The notes: a model not told the origin generated them from the sequence alone. A DNA stretch of 64,000 bases from Oenococcus sicerae (GCF_004102045.2 NZ_CP029684.2:1240001-1304000); one strand, 5' to 3'. Positions 46,192 to 54,952 are shown, counted from the first letter of the stretch. Numbers and translations are program-made.

Positions 46192-47853
46192 TTGATAAAT
46201 ATTAATCAACAATCAGCGGCTAGGGATACGGGTTCAGAGAGTATTGAAAAACAATTAGTCAAAGGGTCTGCTTGGCTAACTTTTGGCAATTTATTCTCGC
46301 GCGTGCTCGGCGCTTTATATATCATCCCTTGGACGATTATCGTGGGTAAATATTCCACTGAGGCCAACGGCCTTTTTAATATGGGCTATACGATTTATGC
46401 CATGTTTTTAATGGTAGCAACTGCTGGGATTCCGACAGCAATTAGTAGCTTGATCGCCCATTATAATGCCATTCATGAAGCCCAAATTTCGATGAAACTA
46501 TTATGGCAGGGGCTTAAAGTTGGCTTGCTGACCGGATTAGCATCGGCCGTGATCTTAGCTGTTTTCGCGCCTTTACTGGCTGCTGGTCATGCGTCCTTAA
46601 CGCCGGTGCTTTGGTCTTTGGTACCGTCTGTCTTTATTTTTCCTATTTTATCGATGTTTCGCGGCTTCTTTCAAGGCAATCAGATGATGAAAGAGTCAGC
46701 GATCAGTCAGATTATCGAGCAGGTCGCAAGAATCGTTTATATGCTGGCCGGCACTTATATTGTTTTAAAAGCTAATTCGGTCAATTGGCATGGTGCAGTT
46801 ATTCAATCGACCTTTGCCGCTTTTATTGGCGCTATCCTAGGGTTGGCTTATCTGCTTTACGCTTTTTCTGTTAATCGCAGTCGTTTTATGACGAATGCTA
46901 AAAAATCTCAACACAAAGTTCATGCCAATGCTAAAGAACTGGTCTATGGGATTTTAAAAAAAGCTGTGCCTTTTGTTATCGTTGCCTCGGCAGTGACTTT
47001 TTATCAATTAATTGACCAATATAGTTTTTTCTTGGCGATGGATCGCTTCTTTGCCTTCTCTGATCAGCAGCTGATCGTTCAGTTTGCCCGCTTTAATGCT
47101 AATGCAAATAAATTAGTTATGATCATTGTGCCGATCGCGATCGCGATCGCTGAGACAAGTTTGCCGATGCTGTCTAATGCTTATGCGAATCATGATTGGC
47201 CAAGTATTAGAAAACAGATCAAGAATATTTATCGTCTTTTTTTTGTTGCGATGTTTGTCAGCGCTTTTGGTTTATACGCTGTTGCTTTACCAATGTATAC
47301 GGTTTTTTATGGTACTAGCGATCCTAATCTAACTGCTGGTGTTCAATTGCTTCAAATAAGTGCTATTGTCGCAATTTTCTATGGTTTCTTTACAGTATTA
47401 TCTTTTATCGTTCAAGGACTCGGAAATGCTAGAATTGCCCTAAGATCGCTGGGTTACGGCATGCTGCTGAAAATCGTTTTCCAAGTGCCGATGATTTTTT
47501 TGCTGCAGGCTGAGGGTGCTATGCTGAGCACTTTGGTTGGCTTTTTGTTTAGTTGCTGGTATTTAGCTCATGACATTAGTCAAGACTACCAGGTTGCTGT
47601 TTCTGATACAAAAAATGATCTTTTGAAAACAAATTTAACTGCGATCGCAGTGCTGCTATCTGCTTGGGCTACGACACAGATATTAGAAAATTTTGTGCCT
47701 TTAACACGTCTTGCTCAGATCTTTGTTTTATTGGTAGCAGTTATCGTAGGTGCCTTCGTCGGTATTATTCTTTTGATGAAGTTCAATGTTGCCAATGATT
47801 TGTTAAGACGTTTTATACCGGCACGATTTTTAAAAGGAGCGAAAAATGATTGA
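46192..47853 (+). CDS. MATE/MurJ-like polysaccharide flippase
   Basis: 553 residues with about 14 hydrophobic helices, member of the MOP superfamily (SpoVB/RfbX/MurJ-like). N terminus KQLVKGSAWLTFGNLFSRVLGALYIIPW is typical of Firmicute lipid II flippase candidates (YtgP/Amj neighbours). The only usable start is TTG 46192 with no clear ribosome site; -10-like TAGAAT lies 16 bases upstream. Together with uppP downstream, it suggests a cell-envelope lipid-carrier theme. Confidence 0.85.
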   Translation: MININQQSAARDTGSESIEKQLVKGSAWLTFGNLFSRVLGALYIIPWTIIVGKYSTEANGLFNMGYTIYAMFLMVATAGIPTAISSLIAHYNAIHEAQISMKLLWQGLKVGLLTGLASAVILAVFAPLLAAGHASLTPVLWSLVPSVFIFPILSMFRGFFQGNQMMKESAISQIIEQVARIVYMLAGTYIVLKANSVNWHGAVIQSTFAAFIGAILGLAYLLYAFSVNRSRFMTNAKKSQHKVHANAKELVYGILKKAVPFVIVASAVTFYQLIDQYSFFLAMDRFFAFSDQQLIVQFARFNANANKLVMIIVPIAIAIAETSLPMLSNAYANHDWPSIRKQIKNIYRLFFVAMFVSAFGLYAVALPMYTVFYGTSDPNLTAGVQLLQISAIVAIFYGFFTVLSFIVQGLGNARIALRSLGYGMLLKIVFQVPMIFLLQAEGAMLSTLVGFLFSCWYLAHDISQDYQVAVSDTKNDLLKTNLTAIAVLLSAWATTQILENFVPLTRLAQIFVLLVAVIVGAFVGIILLMKFNVANDLLRRFIPARFLKGAKND

Positions 47854-49264
47854 TTGGCAAAAAGAGGCAAAAAAAAATGAACCTGGCATAGTAGCCGATT
47901 TGAAAGCACTAATTTCAGTCAACTCAGTGCGCGATGACAGCCAGGCTAGCTCAGAGACACCATTAGGTCCTGGTCCACGTGATGGTTTGTTAAAATTTGC
48001 TGATTTGGCAAAGCGTGATCAATTTAAGTTTGTTAATTTAAAAAATATCGTTGGTTACTTGGAATATGCACCAGCGTCGGCGGATGACCAATATGTGGGT
48101 ATTTTGGCTCATGTTGATGTGATGCCAGCTGGTGACGGATGGCAAACAGACCCTTTTACGGCTGTCATCAAGGATGGTAAAATCTTTGGTCGCGGCAGTT
48201 CCGATGATAAGGGTCCTGCTTTGGCTGGCTATTACGGCTTGAAGATCGTACGTGATCTAGCGTTGCCATTAAAACACAAAGTGCGCTTTATTTTGGGGAG
48301 TGACGAAGAGAATGATTGGACTGGTATGAATTACTACTTCAAAAATCAGCCAACGCCTTTGCTTGGTTTTTCTCCAGATGCTGATTTTCCAATTATCAAC
48401 GGCGAAAAGGGTCTTTCTCAATATCAAATTCATTTCACTGGTAAAAATAATAGCAAGCTCAAATTAATAAATTTTCAATCAGGCTATCGGACGAACATGG
48501 TGCCAGGTAAGGCAGTTGCTGTGATTCAGGGCAGCGATGTCACGGAAGTTCATCACAAACTGTCCGATTATTTAGCTGCTAATGCTGCTATTTCTGCCAC
48601 GATCACGCTTGATCAAGAACGATTAACGATTACTTTTAACGGTAAGCAGGCACATGGCGCATGGCCGGAACAAGGCGAGAATGCCGGTACTTATCTAGCA
48701 AATTTTTTAAGTGTCTTTCCCTTCTCGGGGAATGCTGCCAGTTTTCTGACCTACTTAGGCGGCATTGCCCATCAAGATCCAAAAGGGGTAAAACTGGGTT
48801 TGAGTTCTCACGATGATGTCATGGGGGACCTTTCGATGAATGTTGGTATCATGAATTTCACTGAGAATCAAGATAGCTTCATTGATATCAACACACGTTT
48901 TCCAAAAAGTACTAGTGATGACCAAATTTTAAAGCAATTAAATCTGAGTAAGCCATCAGGTATCGACTCAAAATTTGTCAATAAGGGATTCTCTCAAGCA
49001 CCGCACTATGTCTCACCAAGTGATCCATTAGTTGAAACATTATTGACTATTTATCATGAGCAGACAGGCGCACCGGCACATGGTAAAGTGATTGGTGGTG
49101 GAACTTTTGGCCGCTTAATGACTCGAGGTGTCGGTTATGGCGCCTTATTTCCTGATGCAGAGGCGACAATGCATCAAGCCAACGAAAATTTTCGACTAGC
49201 GGATCTGACCAAAGCAACTTCGATTTATGCTCAGGCCATTTACGAAATAGCTAATTTAGATTAA
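47846..49264 (+). CDS. pepV: Dipeptidase PepV (M20 family)
   Basis: Zinc-dependent cytosolic dipeptidase, 472 residues, finishing hydrolysis of peptides brought in by Opp. Metal-binding HVDVMPAGDGW and GRGSSDDKGPAL motifs, the DEENDWTGM loop and C-terminal GGGTFGR are visible. Overlaps the flippase gene by eight bases with AGGAGC before the ATG. Confidence 0.94.
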   Translation: MIDWQKEAKKNEPGIVADLKALISVNSVRDDSQASSETPLGPGPRDGLLKFADLAKRDQFKFVNLKNIVGYLEYAPASADDQYVGILAHVDVMPAGDGWQTDPFTAVIKDGKIFGRGSSDDKGPALAGYYGLKIVRDLALPLKHKVRFILGSDEENDWTGMNYYFKNQPTPLLGFSPDADFPIINGEKGLSQYQIHFTGKNNSKLKLINFQSGYRTNMVPGKAVAVIQGSDVTEVHHKLSDYLAANAAISATITLDQERLTITFNGKQAHGAWPEQGENAGTYLANFLSVFPFSGNAASFLTYLGGIAHQDPKGVKLGLSSHDDVMGDLSMNVGIMNFTENQDSFIDINTRFPKSTSDDQILKQLNLSKPSGIDSKFVNKGFSQAPHYVSPSDPLVETLLTIYHEQTGAPAHGKVIGGGTFGRLMTRGVGYGALFPDAEATMHQANENFRLADLTKATSIYAQAIYEIANLD

Positions 49265-49274
49265 GGAGCAGCAC

Positions 49275-50111
49275 ATGATTTTTGGAATTTTAAAAGCAGT
49301 TATCTTAGGCATTGTCGAGGGAATTACGGAATTTTTGCCGATCTCATCGACTGGGCATTTGATTATTATCGACCAATTCGTCAAAATTTCGCCCAGTCAT
49401 GCTTTTACAACTACCTTTGAATATGTTATTCAGCTTGGCGCGATTATTGCGGTCGTCTTGCTATATTGGCGGCGTTTGTGGCCCTTTGGTAACGACAAAA
49501 CGGAGAAACAGCGTTTTAACATTTGGTCAACTTGGGTAAAAGTTGTTGTTGGTGTGATTCCGTCAGTTGTTATTGGTTTCCTGCTGAATAATTGGATGGA
49601 TCAGCATTTGACTAACTATTTAGTTGTGTCAATTGCTTTGATCGTTTATGGTATTGCATTTATTTTCATCGAAAATTATCAGAAAAACAGAAAACCGCGT
49701 GTTCGTTCGGTTAGTCATTTAACTTTAGCTGATGTTTTGAAAATTGGTTTCTTTCAGGTGCTTAGTATTGTTCCTGGCACGTCTCGCTCTGGTGCGACGA
49801 TTCTTGGCGGCCTCACGATTGGTGTTAGCCGTGAAGCTGCTGCGGAATTTTCATTTTTCTTGTCGATTCCAACAATGCTAGGTGTTTCGGTTTTGAAAAT
49901 TGGCGCTTATTTGCACAATTACGGTATGTTTAGCTTTGAACAAATTGTGATCTTGCTGGTTGGTATGTTAGTTTCGTTTTTGGTTGCTTATGTGGTTATT
50001 AAGTGGCTGCTGAAATTTATTGAAACACATGATTTTAAGGCTTTTGGCTGGTATCGTATTATTCTCGGAGCATTAGTTATTTTGATGGGTGCTCTAGGAG
50101 TCATTAAATAA
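49275..50111 (+). CDS. uppP: Undecaprenyl-diphosphatase UppP (BacA)
   Basis: Recycles undecaprenyl diphosphate, the lipid carrier of wall synthesis, and gives bacitracin resistance. Motifs GIVEGITEFLPISSTGHL (residues about 13-30) and PGTSRSGATI (about 167) carry the catalytic residues; eight helices, 278 residues. AAGGAGC before ATG. Confidence 0.96.
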   Translation: MIFGILKAVILGIVEGITEFLPISSTGHLIIIDQFVKISPSHAFTTTFEYVIQLGAIIAVVLLYWRRLWPFGNDKTEKQRFNIWSTWVKVVVGVIPSVVIGFLLNNWMDQHLTNYLVVSIALIVYGIAFIFIENYQKNRKPRVRSVSHLTLADVLKIGFFQVLSIVPGTSRSGATILGGLTIGVSREAAAEFSFFLSIPTMLGVSVLKIGAYLHNYGMFSFEQIVILLVGMLVSFLVAYVVIKWLLKFIETHDFKAFGWYRIILGALVILMGALGVIK

Positions 50112-50128
50112 TTTTAAGTCCAATTTTT

Positions 50129-50156
50129 ACAAATTATCTTCATTGAAAGAATTTGT
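50129..50156 (+). terminator. Possible terminator after uppP
   Basis: ACAAATT/AATTTGT stem extended by CTT/AAG; a T-rich stretch follows only after ten bases, so it is weak. Confidence 0.4.
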
Positions 50157-50214
50157 AGTGTTTGGGTTTTTTATTTTGGTAAGGTAGTTGTATTATACAA
50201 ACAAATGCAGCGGT

Positions 50215-50241
50215 TAAAAAAATACCTTTTCGGGTATTTTA
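50215..50241 (-). terminator. Terminator of the deoxynucleoside kinase gene
   Basis: AAAATACC/GGTATTTT stem with a U-tract on the minus strand. Confidence 0.8.
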
Positions 50242-50242
50242 A

Positions 50243-50908
50243 TTAGGCAATACGCATATTCGATGAGCTACCATGGCCGCGCAATTCTGCAAGTTTGTCA
50301 TCAACCATTGATAAAACGACTTTTTGATTTTCAGCATCTTCCAAATTCCAACGCTGCAAATCGATTCTCATTTTGGGAGATTCATCATAATTTTCAAACC
50401 ATTGTTTATAAGCAGCCCACATTTTATGGTAATAGTCTCGTAGAGAGGGATTGTTGTCAAATTGTTCGTAGGGACGGGCACGTTTTTTAATACGATAAAG
50501 AATCGTTTCAAAGTCTGTATCGGCGTAAACCATTAAATCTGGTGCTTTTTTATTTAAGCCCTGCAATTCCGACATCATATTGTTTAAAAGCTCATTATAA
50601 ACGGTCATTTCCTGATCCGAAATGTTGCCATCTAAATGATTTTGTTCAGTAAAAAGAGCATCTTCATAGATTGAGCGGTCCAAAACGTTATTATTGTCAG
50701 CTAATGCTGATTTAATCATGCTAAAGCGACGATTTAAGAAAAATATTTGCAATAGGAAACCATATTGCTTTGGATCAGAATAATACAGGGGGAGAACTGG
50801 ATTATCTGTTACTGGTTCATAAAAAGGTTCTGTTCCTAAGTGCTCAGAAATCAGCTTAGTTAAAGTTGTTTTGCCGACGCCAATCATTCCCGCTGTTATT
50901 ATCACCAT
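50243..50908 (-). CDS. Deoxyadenosine/deoxyguanosine kinase
   Basis: Salvage kinase, 221 residues. P-loop GMIGVGKTTLTKL at the N terminus, DRSIYEDALF near 77 (the DRS motif) and a lid with RARPYE near 150. Lactobacilli often have two related kinases in tandem (dAK/dGK); only one is here, so specificity cannot be called. GGGGAG before the ATG. Confidence 0.92.
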   Translation of the reverse strand: MVIITAGMIGVGKTTLTKLISEHLGTEPFYEPVTDNPVLPLYYSDPKQYGFLLQIFFLNRRFSMIKSALADNNNVLDRSIYEDALFTEQNHLDGNISDQEMTVYNELLNNMMSELQGLNKKAPDLMVYADTDFETILYRIKKRARPYEQFDNNPSLRDYYHKMWAAYKQWFENYDESPKMRIDLQRWNLEDAENQKVVLSMVDDKLAELRGHGSSSNMRIA

Positions 50909-51013
50909 ATCTCCCCGCTTTCAATCTTTATCTTTAAATAACTTATCATCAAGGGGAACAGAAAAGGGTGGATAAGTCTGTGGATTTTTAAAAAAATAAG
51001 AATTGTTATATAC

Positions 51014-51035
51014 AAAAAGCGCATTCTCAGCGCTT
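51014..51035 (-). terminator. Terminator after mscL
   Basis: AAGCGC/GCGCTT stem; U-tract on the minus strand. Confidence 0.8.
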
Positions 51036-51063
51036 AAAAAATATTACAAAATTTTAATGATCG

Positions 51064-51453
51064 TTAAGCTTTGTTCGTAGACTGATTTGTTTTTTTAAGT
51101 TCATTACGAATTTCAGTCAGCAATTGAATTTCCTGACCAGATTCGACCTCTTCTTTTTTTTCATTCTTTTTAAAGAACTTATTAATCGCTTTAATGATCA
51201 AGAATATAACAAAACCGACCATGACAAAGTTAATAATTTCATTCAAAACAATACCGTATTTGAAAACAGCAGGACCGATCGAAAACTTAAGCGATGATAA
51301 ATCGACGGCGCCAGCAAGCAAACTGATGATCGGCCCGATCAAATAGGTGACGATCGCTTTCACGATGCCAGTGAAAGCAGCTCCCATCACGACACCAACT
51401 GCCAAATCAATTGCGTTTCCCCGCATAATAAACTGTTTGAACTCATTTAACAT
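51064..51453 (-). CDS. mscL: Large-conductance mechanosensitive channel
   Basis: 129-residue pressure valve opened by hypo-osmotic shock. N terminus FKQFIMRGNAIDLAVGVVMGAAF, two transmembrane helices and a charged C-terminal helix match MscL. Own terminator. Confidence 0.96.
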   Translation of the reverse strand: MLNEFKQFIMRGNAIDLAVGVVMGAAFTGIVKAIVTYLIGPIISLLAGAVDLSSLKFSIGPAVFKYGIVLNEIINFVMVGFVIFLIIKAINKFFKKNEKKEEVESGQEIQLLTEIRNELKKTNQSTNKA

Positions 51454-51562
51454 TCTTTTTACCCCTAATTTAAAACTTTCTTGAAAATCATATCAAAAAA
51501 ATGTCATATTTAGTCTTTTTTTTGCGATAATATAGAGGTTGCCAAAAACAGCATCATCTTTT

Positions 51563-51646
51563 GCCCCGATGGCGGAATTGGCAGACGCGCAGCGTTCAGG
51601 TCGCTGTGAGAGCAATCTCGTGCAGGTTCGACTCCTGTTCGGGGCA
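51563..51646 (+). tRNA. tRNA-Leu (anticodon CAG), phage attachment site
   Basis: 84-nt tRNA: acceptor GCCCCGA/TCGGGGC, D-arm, anticodon loop TTCAGGT with CAG at 51597-51599, long variable arm, T-arm AGGTTCGACTCCT. Its 3' side directly precedes a phage integrase on the opposite strand, so the 3' end of this gene is the presumed attL. Oenophages are known to use this tRNA. Confidence 0.95.
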
Positions 51647-51662
51647 TAATAGTATGATTTAC

Positions 51663-51697
51663 CCGGTATATCAGAAACGTTGATATACCGGTTTTTT
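51663..51697 (+). terminator. Terminator after tRNA-Leu
   Basis: CCGGTATATCA/TGATATACCGG perfect 11-bp stem with a seven-base loop and six T residues. Confidence 0.92.
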
Positions 51698-51785
51698 CTT
51701 ACTCTCACAAGGCTTTAAGTGTTCTACAAAAATTTATTTATTCCGCCTTATTACACATGTTTCTATTTTTTGGGCTACAAAGCGG

Positions 51786-52829
51786 CTACAAATTGTTTAG
51801 TTTTTTCATAGCCTTGCTTTCTTCAGACAATCGTTTATTTGCTAACAAATGTGCATAAACAGATTCAGTAATTGCCACATTAGCATGGCCTAAGCGTTCA
51901 CTTACATATTGAATCGAGATATCATCGGCCAATAATAGACTTGCATGGCTATGACGCAAGGCATGGAAAGTGACCTGTTTGATTTTTAATCGCTGCAGTA
52001 ATAGTCTTAACGCTTTGTTTGCTGCATTGTTACTAATTTCAAATAAACGCTCGCCATCGTGCTGATAACTTCGATATTGCTCCCACCAGCTGTCTGGCAT
52101 TGAGATAGTTCGTATTGAACTTTTGTTTTTTGTTTCTTTATCTTGGCCGGTAATTTCATCTACTGATTTGTTAATTGAAATTGTTCGCTTTACAGGGTCG
52201 ATGTCGCTATCAATCAAAGCTCTCAGCTCGCTAAAACGTCCTCCACTCAATAGGGCGGTTGTAATAAGAAAATTCGTTAGGGACAACCTTTTTGACGTTT
52301 CTGACAGTATTTTGATGATGCTGGCCTTTTCTAAAAACTTTAAGTCAGGATCTTTGGATGGCCTAGTGTAAAAAATATTCAGTCGTTGCGTTGGATCTTC
52401 TTTGATTAAATGATCGGCATAGGCATCACGCAATGCACCTGCAATTTGTACTTTTCGTTTCGCCACCGTTTCCTTTGATCGATTTTGACCGAACTTATTT
52501 AAAAATGTTTGAAAATCTTTTCTAGTGAAATCGACAAGTGTTGCTGCTGGCATAAATTTCTTAATGTCATTTAACGTATTTTGATACTGCAAAATGGTTT
52601 TATTGGCTTTATCAGCCTTATATGTTTTAAACCAGCTTTCAAAGTAATCCGACAATAAACGATCGCTTGACGCAGTCGCTGATAGGCTAGTATTTTCAAT
52701 TTCAGATGCCCATTTTTTGGCATCTTTTTTTAGTGCAAAGCCTGATTTTGTTTTACGCTTACGCAGACCATCTTGATAAAACGAAACATTAGCAGTCCAG
52801 GTTTTACCACGCTGATAAAAACTCGTCAT
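51786..52829 (-). CDS. int: Phage tyrosine integrase
   Basis: 347-residue site-specific recombinase. N-terminal AP2-like arm-binding domain (TSFYQRGKTWTANVSFYQDG), core-binding domain, then catalytic residues: Arg in GGRFSELRAL near 220, HALRHSHASLL near 292, His/Trp-like position in RLGHANVAITESVY with the nucleophile Tyr near 327. AAGGAGC ribosome site. Position 140 bases from tRNA-Leu and pointing to it fits attachment at the tRNA. Confidence 0.95.
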   Translation of the reverse strand: MTSFYQRGKTWTANVSFYQDGLRKRKTKSGFALKKDAKKWASEIENTSLSATASSDRLLSDYFESWFKTYKADKANKTILQYQNTLNDIKKFMPAATLVDFTRKDFQTFLNKFGQNRSKETVAKRKVQIAGALRDAYADHLIKEDPTQRLNIFYTRPSKDPDLKFLEKASIIKILSETSKRLSLTNFLITTALLSGGRFSELRALIDSDIDPVKRTISINKSVDEITGQDKETKNKSSIRTISMPDSWWEQYRSYQHDGERLFEISNNAANKALRLLLQRLKIKQVTFHALRHSHASLLLADDISIQYVSERLGHANVAITESVYAHLLANKRLSEESKAMKKLNNL

Positions 52830-52844
52830 ATTTGCTCCTTATGA

Positions 52845-53084
52845 TTAATCCAGCTGTATTAAAAATAACCATGACCCGATAAACCAAGCAACATCTTTTC
52901 CAAATACTTGGGCTAGTTTTTTCAGACTTGACAGTCTTGGAAGTATTTTGCCTTTTCGCCAGGCATAAAATGTTGCGGGAACAATGCCGATTTTTTTAAT
53001 AATGTCAGCCATCTTAAGATCTGATTCCTGCAAGGCCTTGTTTAATTGAGAGGTGAAATGTTTTACTCTTTGGTTGTCGTTCAT
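52845..53084 (-). CDS. Small helix-turn-helix phage protein
   Basis: 79 residues with an XRE-like helix-turn-helix (MADIIKKIGIVPATFYAWRKGKILPRLSSLKKLAQVFG) and a short hydrophobic tail. Candidate excisionase or accessory repressor; 15 bases upstream of int and likely co-transcribed. AAGGAGCC precedes the ATG. A GCCAC/GTGGC hairpin (53102-53117) lies just upstream. Confidence 0.7.
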   Translation of the reverse strand: MNDNQRVKHFTSQLNKALQESDLKMADIIKKIGIVPATFYAWRKGKILPRLSSLKKLAQVFGKDVAWFIGSWLFLIQLD

Positions 53085-53125
53085 ATTGGCTCCTTATGTA
53101 CGCCACGGTAGGGTGGCTAATATAG

Positions 53126-53380
53126 CTATTTCAGAATTTTATTGTCTGGATCGACTAAATGATCTGAATCTGATTTGCTGATTTTATTCGTCTTCTTTTT
53201 CTTGTTGTAAAAGTAATACCAAACACCTAAAGCAATAATTGCAAAAAGCCACCAGAATTTGATTAAGAACAAAATTGCAAATAATAAAATTAATCCAACT
53301 AGAATAAATGGAAGAGCTTTGTTAAACCACTTAAAGGCTGACCATATTAAAAATATTGAAATGATAATGAATGCTGCCAT
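53126..53380 (-). CDS. Small two-helix membrane protein of prophage
   Basis: 84 residues: two hydrophobic helices (about 1-30 region and 24-58, aromatic-rich WWLFAIIALGVWYYFY) then a lysine-rich cytosolic tail (NKKKKTNKISKSD). No family recognised. Starts one base after the stop of the channel-like gene, so the two are almost surely co-translated. Confidence 0.65.
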   Translation of the reverse strand: MAAFIIISIFLIWSAFKWFNKALPFILVGLILLFAILFLIKFWWLFAIIALGVWYYFYNKKKKTNKISKSDSDHLVDPDNKILK

Positions 53381-53381
53381 A

Positions 53382-54026
53382 TTATTCTTCTTTCTTTGAC
53401 GTTTTTATTTGATTGATTTCATCTAGTACCTTGTTTAGCTTTTTGTCAATATCGGCATTCGAAATATCATCTTTAGTGAGCCAGCTGGCCAATGCCCCAG
53501 TGAAGTAGCCAACTAAGCCAATCCCGGTAAACATTAGAATAATATTGACAATTTTAGTCACCATTTTCGTGGCTGTAAAAGGTGATCCGCTGGTCGTTGC
53601 AACGCCTAAAGCCCATAACAAACCGTCTAGGAAGTTATCTCTTTGATAAAAAGCGAAGAGCAAACCTGAAATAATTAGAATAATGCCAGTGATAATAAAG
53701 GCAATATAGACTTTTGTTTCGATGAGAAAATCTTTGGTTTTATGTAGAAAACGTCCTGAAAAGGCGAACACCCGGACTATTCGTAAAATTCTGAATGCTG
53801 GGAATGCATTAAACGGAATGATTGAGATCAGTTCGATGATATGGTGCTTGACATAGCTTTTTTTATTTTTGGCTAGTTTGAATTCAAAGAAATAGTCAAA
53901 AACAAAAATGATCCAAATACCCCAGTCGACGAACATAAGTGGTGCTTTGGATGTGTCCATGAAGGCAAGCGGAATAGAGACAGCAGCAAGCAAATATAAA
54001 AAGATATTTAAGAGTTTCGTTTTCAT
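53382..54026 (-). CDS. Voltage-gated K+ channel-like protein with altered selectivity filter
   Basis: 214 residues from ATG 54026 with six hydrophobic segments. S4-like helix has Arg every third position (FRILRIVRVF, residues about 85-94). Pore region WALGVATTSGSPFTAT aligns with canonical TTVGYGD but reads TTSGSPF, then an S6-like helix (GIGLVGYFTGALASWL) and a short coiled tail. Homology to VIC channels is clear; potassium selectivity is doubtful. In-frame GTG 54056, part of a 20-bp repeat, would add MQRHVNPPKK. Lies in the lysogeny block, so it may act in lysogens. Confidence 0.8.
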   Translation of the reverse strand: MKTKLLNIFLYLLAAVSIPLAFMDTSKAPLMFVDWGIWIIFVFDYFFEFKLAKNKKSYVKHHIIELISIIPFNAFPAFRILRIVRVFAFSGRFLHKTKDFLIETKVYIAFIITGIILIISGLLFAFYQRDNFLDGLLWALGVATTSGSPFTATKMVTKIVNIILMFTGIGLVGYFTGALASWLTKDDISNADIDKKLNKVLDEINQIKTSKKEE

Positions 54027-54036
54027 TTTCTTTGGC

Positions 54037-54056
54037 GGATTAACGTGGCGCTGCAC
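54037..54056 (-). repeat. 20-bp 5' element, copy 1
   Basis: GTGCAGCGCCACGTTAATCC on the minus strand, 10 bases before the channel gene ATG. Same element with one change stands before the SHOCT gene. Confidence 0.85.
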
Positions 54057-54092
54057 GTGCTGTGTATACTTACTACATAAAACAACCGATGA

Positions 54093-54911
54093 CTATAACC
54101 CAAGCAACTGTTTCTTTTTTGTATCAAAATCGGCTTGAGTAATAATGCCGTCGTCCAAAAGCATTTTTAATTCTCTTAGATTATCTACTTGATTATTAGG
54201 CTGCACAGTTTTCTCAACCGTTGAATCAGACACAATACTATTAATTTTGTTTACCAAGAAATTAAGTTGTTTTTCTGATTCTCTATATGTAAATGAATCT
54301 GTTTTTGTTTCAGTTGAAATATATGAGATATGCTGAGTTGAATTATCTCTGAAAAAAATATCCAATGATAGTTCATTGATCACGCTGAATTTCTTTCCAC
54401 CTGTTACTGCGCCGACAATAGCACCCGCTCCACCAAGCAAAGCTCCGCCAACTAACGCTCTTGTGATACCATGATGCTTTTTCTGTTCTGACCCATGAAC
54501 AATCGGTTTGCAACCTGTTAAATCAGTGTATTGATAAATCTTATAGACTCGATTAAATAAACTTTTTTTGAGTAATATTTCTTTTTGCGAATCGCTAAAA
54601 ATCAAGTTTCCAGCCACAACAGAACTATTGTTGTTAAACTCTTTTAAGATTGATTCGTAGCGAATCAGATCAGCTTCCTTATCTTTCTTTTTCTCATCTT
54701 TGATATTTTGAAAAAAACTTAATCCAACGGTGTTAATTTGTTCTTTCACATCTGCTGATGACATTTTCGAGGCTTGCTCGACGGCAGATATCGAGAATGT
54801 ACTCAAGCCAAGTTTTTTACCACAATGTGAACACATTAAACCATCTGTAAGCTTAAAACGAGAATCGATTAATCCTATTGCATTACCACAAATAGCACAG
54901 TTCTTTGCCAT
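54093..54911 (-). CDS. Zinc-ribbon (DUF4428-like) and SHOCT-domain phage protein
   Basis: 272 residues from ATG 54911 (GGGGAG upstream). N-terminal zinc ribbon with CAIC and CSHC pairs (residues 4-30), a middle segment, a glycine-zipper stretch (GALLGGAGAIVGAVTGG, about 150-167), a beta-rich region and a C-terminal SHOCT domain (LKMLLDDGIITQADFDTKKKQLL). Such proteins occur in prophages and may bind membranes or other proteins; function unknown. Upstream in-frame GTG 54944 belongs to the repeated 20-bp element. Leftward with the channel genes. Confidence 0.75.
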   Translation of the reverse strand: MAKNCAICGNAIGLIDSRFKLTDGLMCSHCGKKLGLSTFSISAVEQASKMSSADVKEQINTVGLSFFQNIKDEKKKDKEADLIRYESILKEFNNNSSVVAGNLIFSDSQKEILLKKSLFNRVYKIYQYTDLTGCKPIVHGSEQKKHHGITRALVGGALLGGAGAIVGAVTGGKKFSVINELSLDIFFRDNSTQHISYISTETKTDSFTYRESEKQLNFLVNKINSIVSDSTVEKTVQPNNQVDNLRELKMLLDDGIITQADFDTKKKQLLGL

Positions 54912-54924
54912 TATTTTTCTCCCC

Positions 54925-54944
54925 GGATTAACGTGGCGTTGCAC
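54925..54944 (-). repeat. 20-bp 5' element, copy 2
   Basis: GTGCAACGCCACGTTAATCC on the minus strand, 13 bases before the SHOCT gene ATG; 19 of 20 bases match copy 1. Confidence 0.85.
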
Positions 54945-54952
54945 ATTATTAA

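Noticed and set aside
50980-51000. DnaA-box-like words GGTGGATAA and TGTGGATTT
   Set aside because: Only two imperfect copies beside a nucleoside kinase gene; not an origin.
51493-51708. Leftward ORF across tRNA-Leu
   Set aside because: Fully overlaps the tRNA and its terminator.
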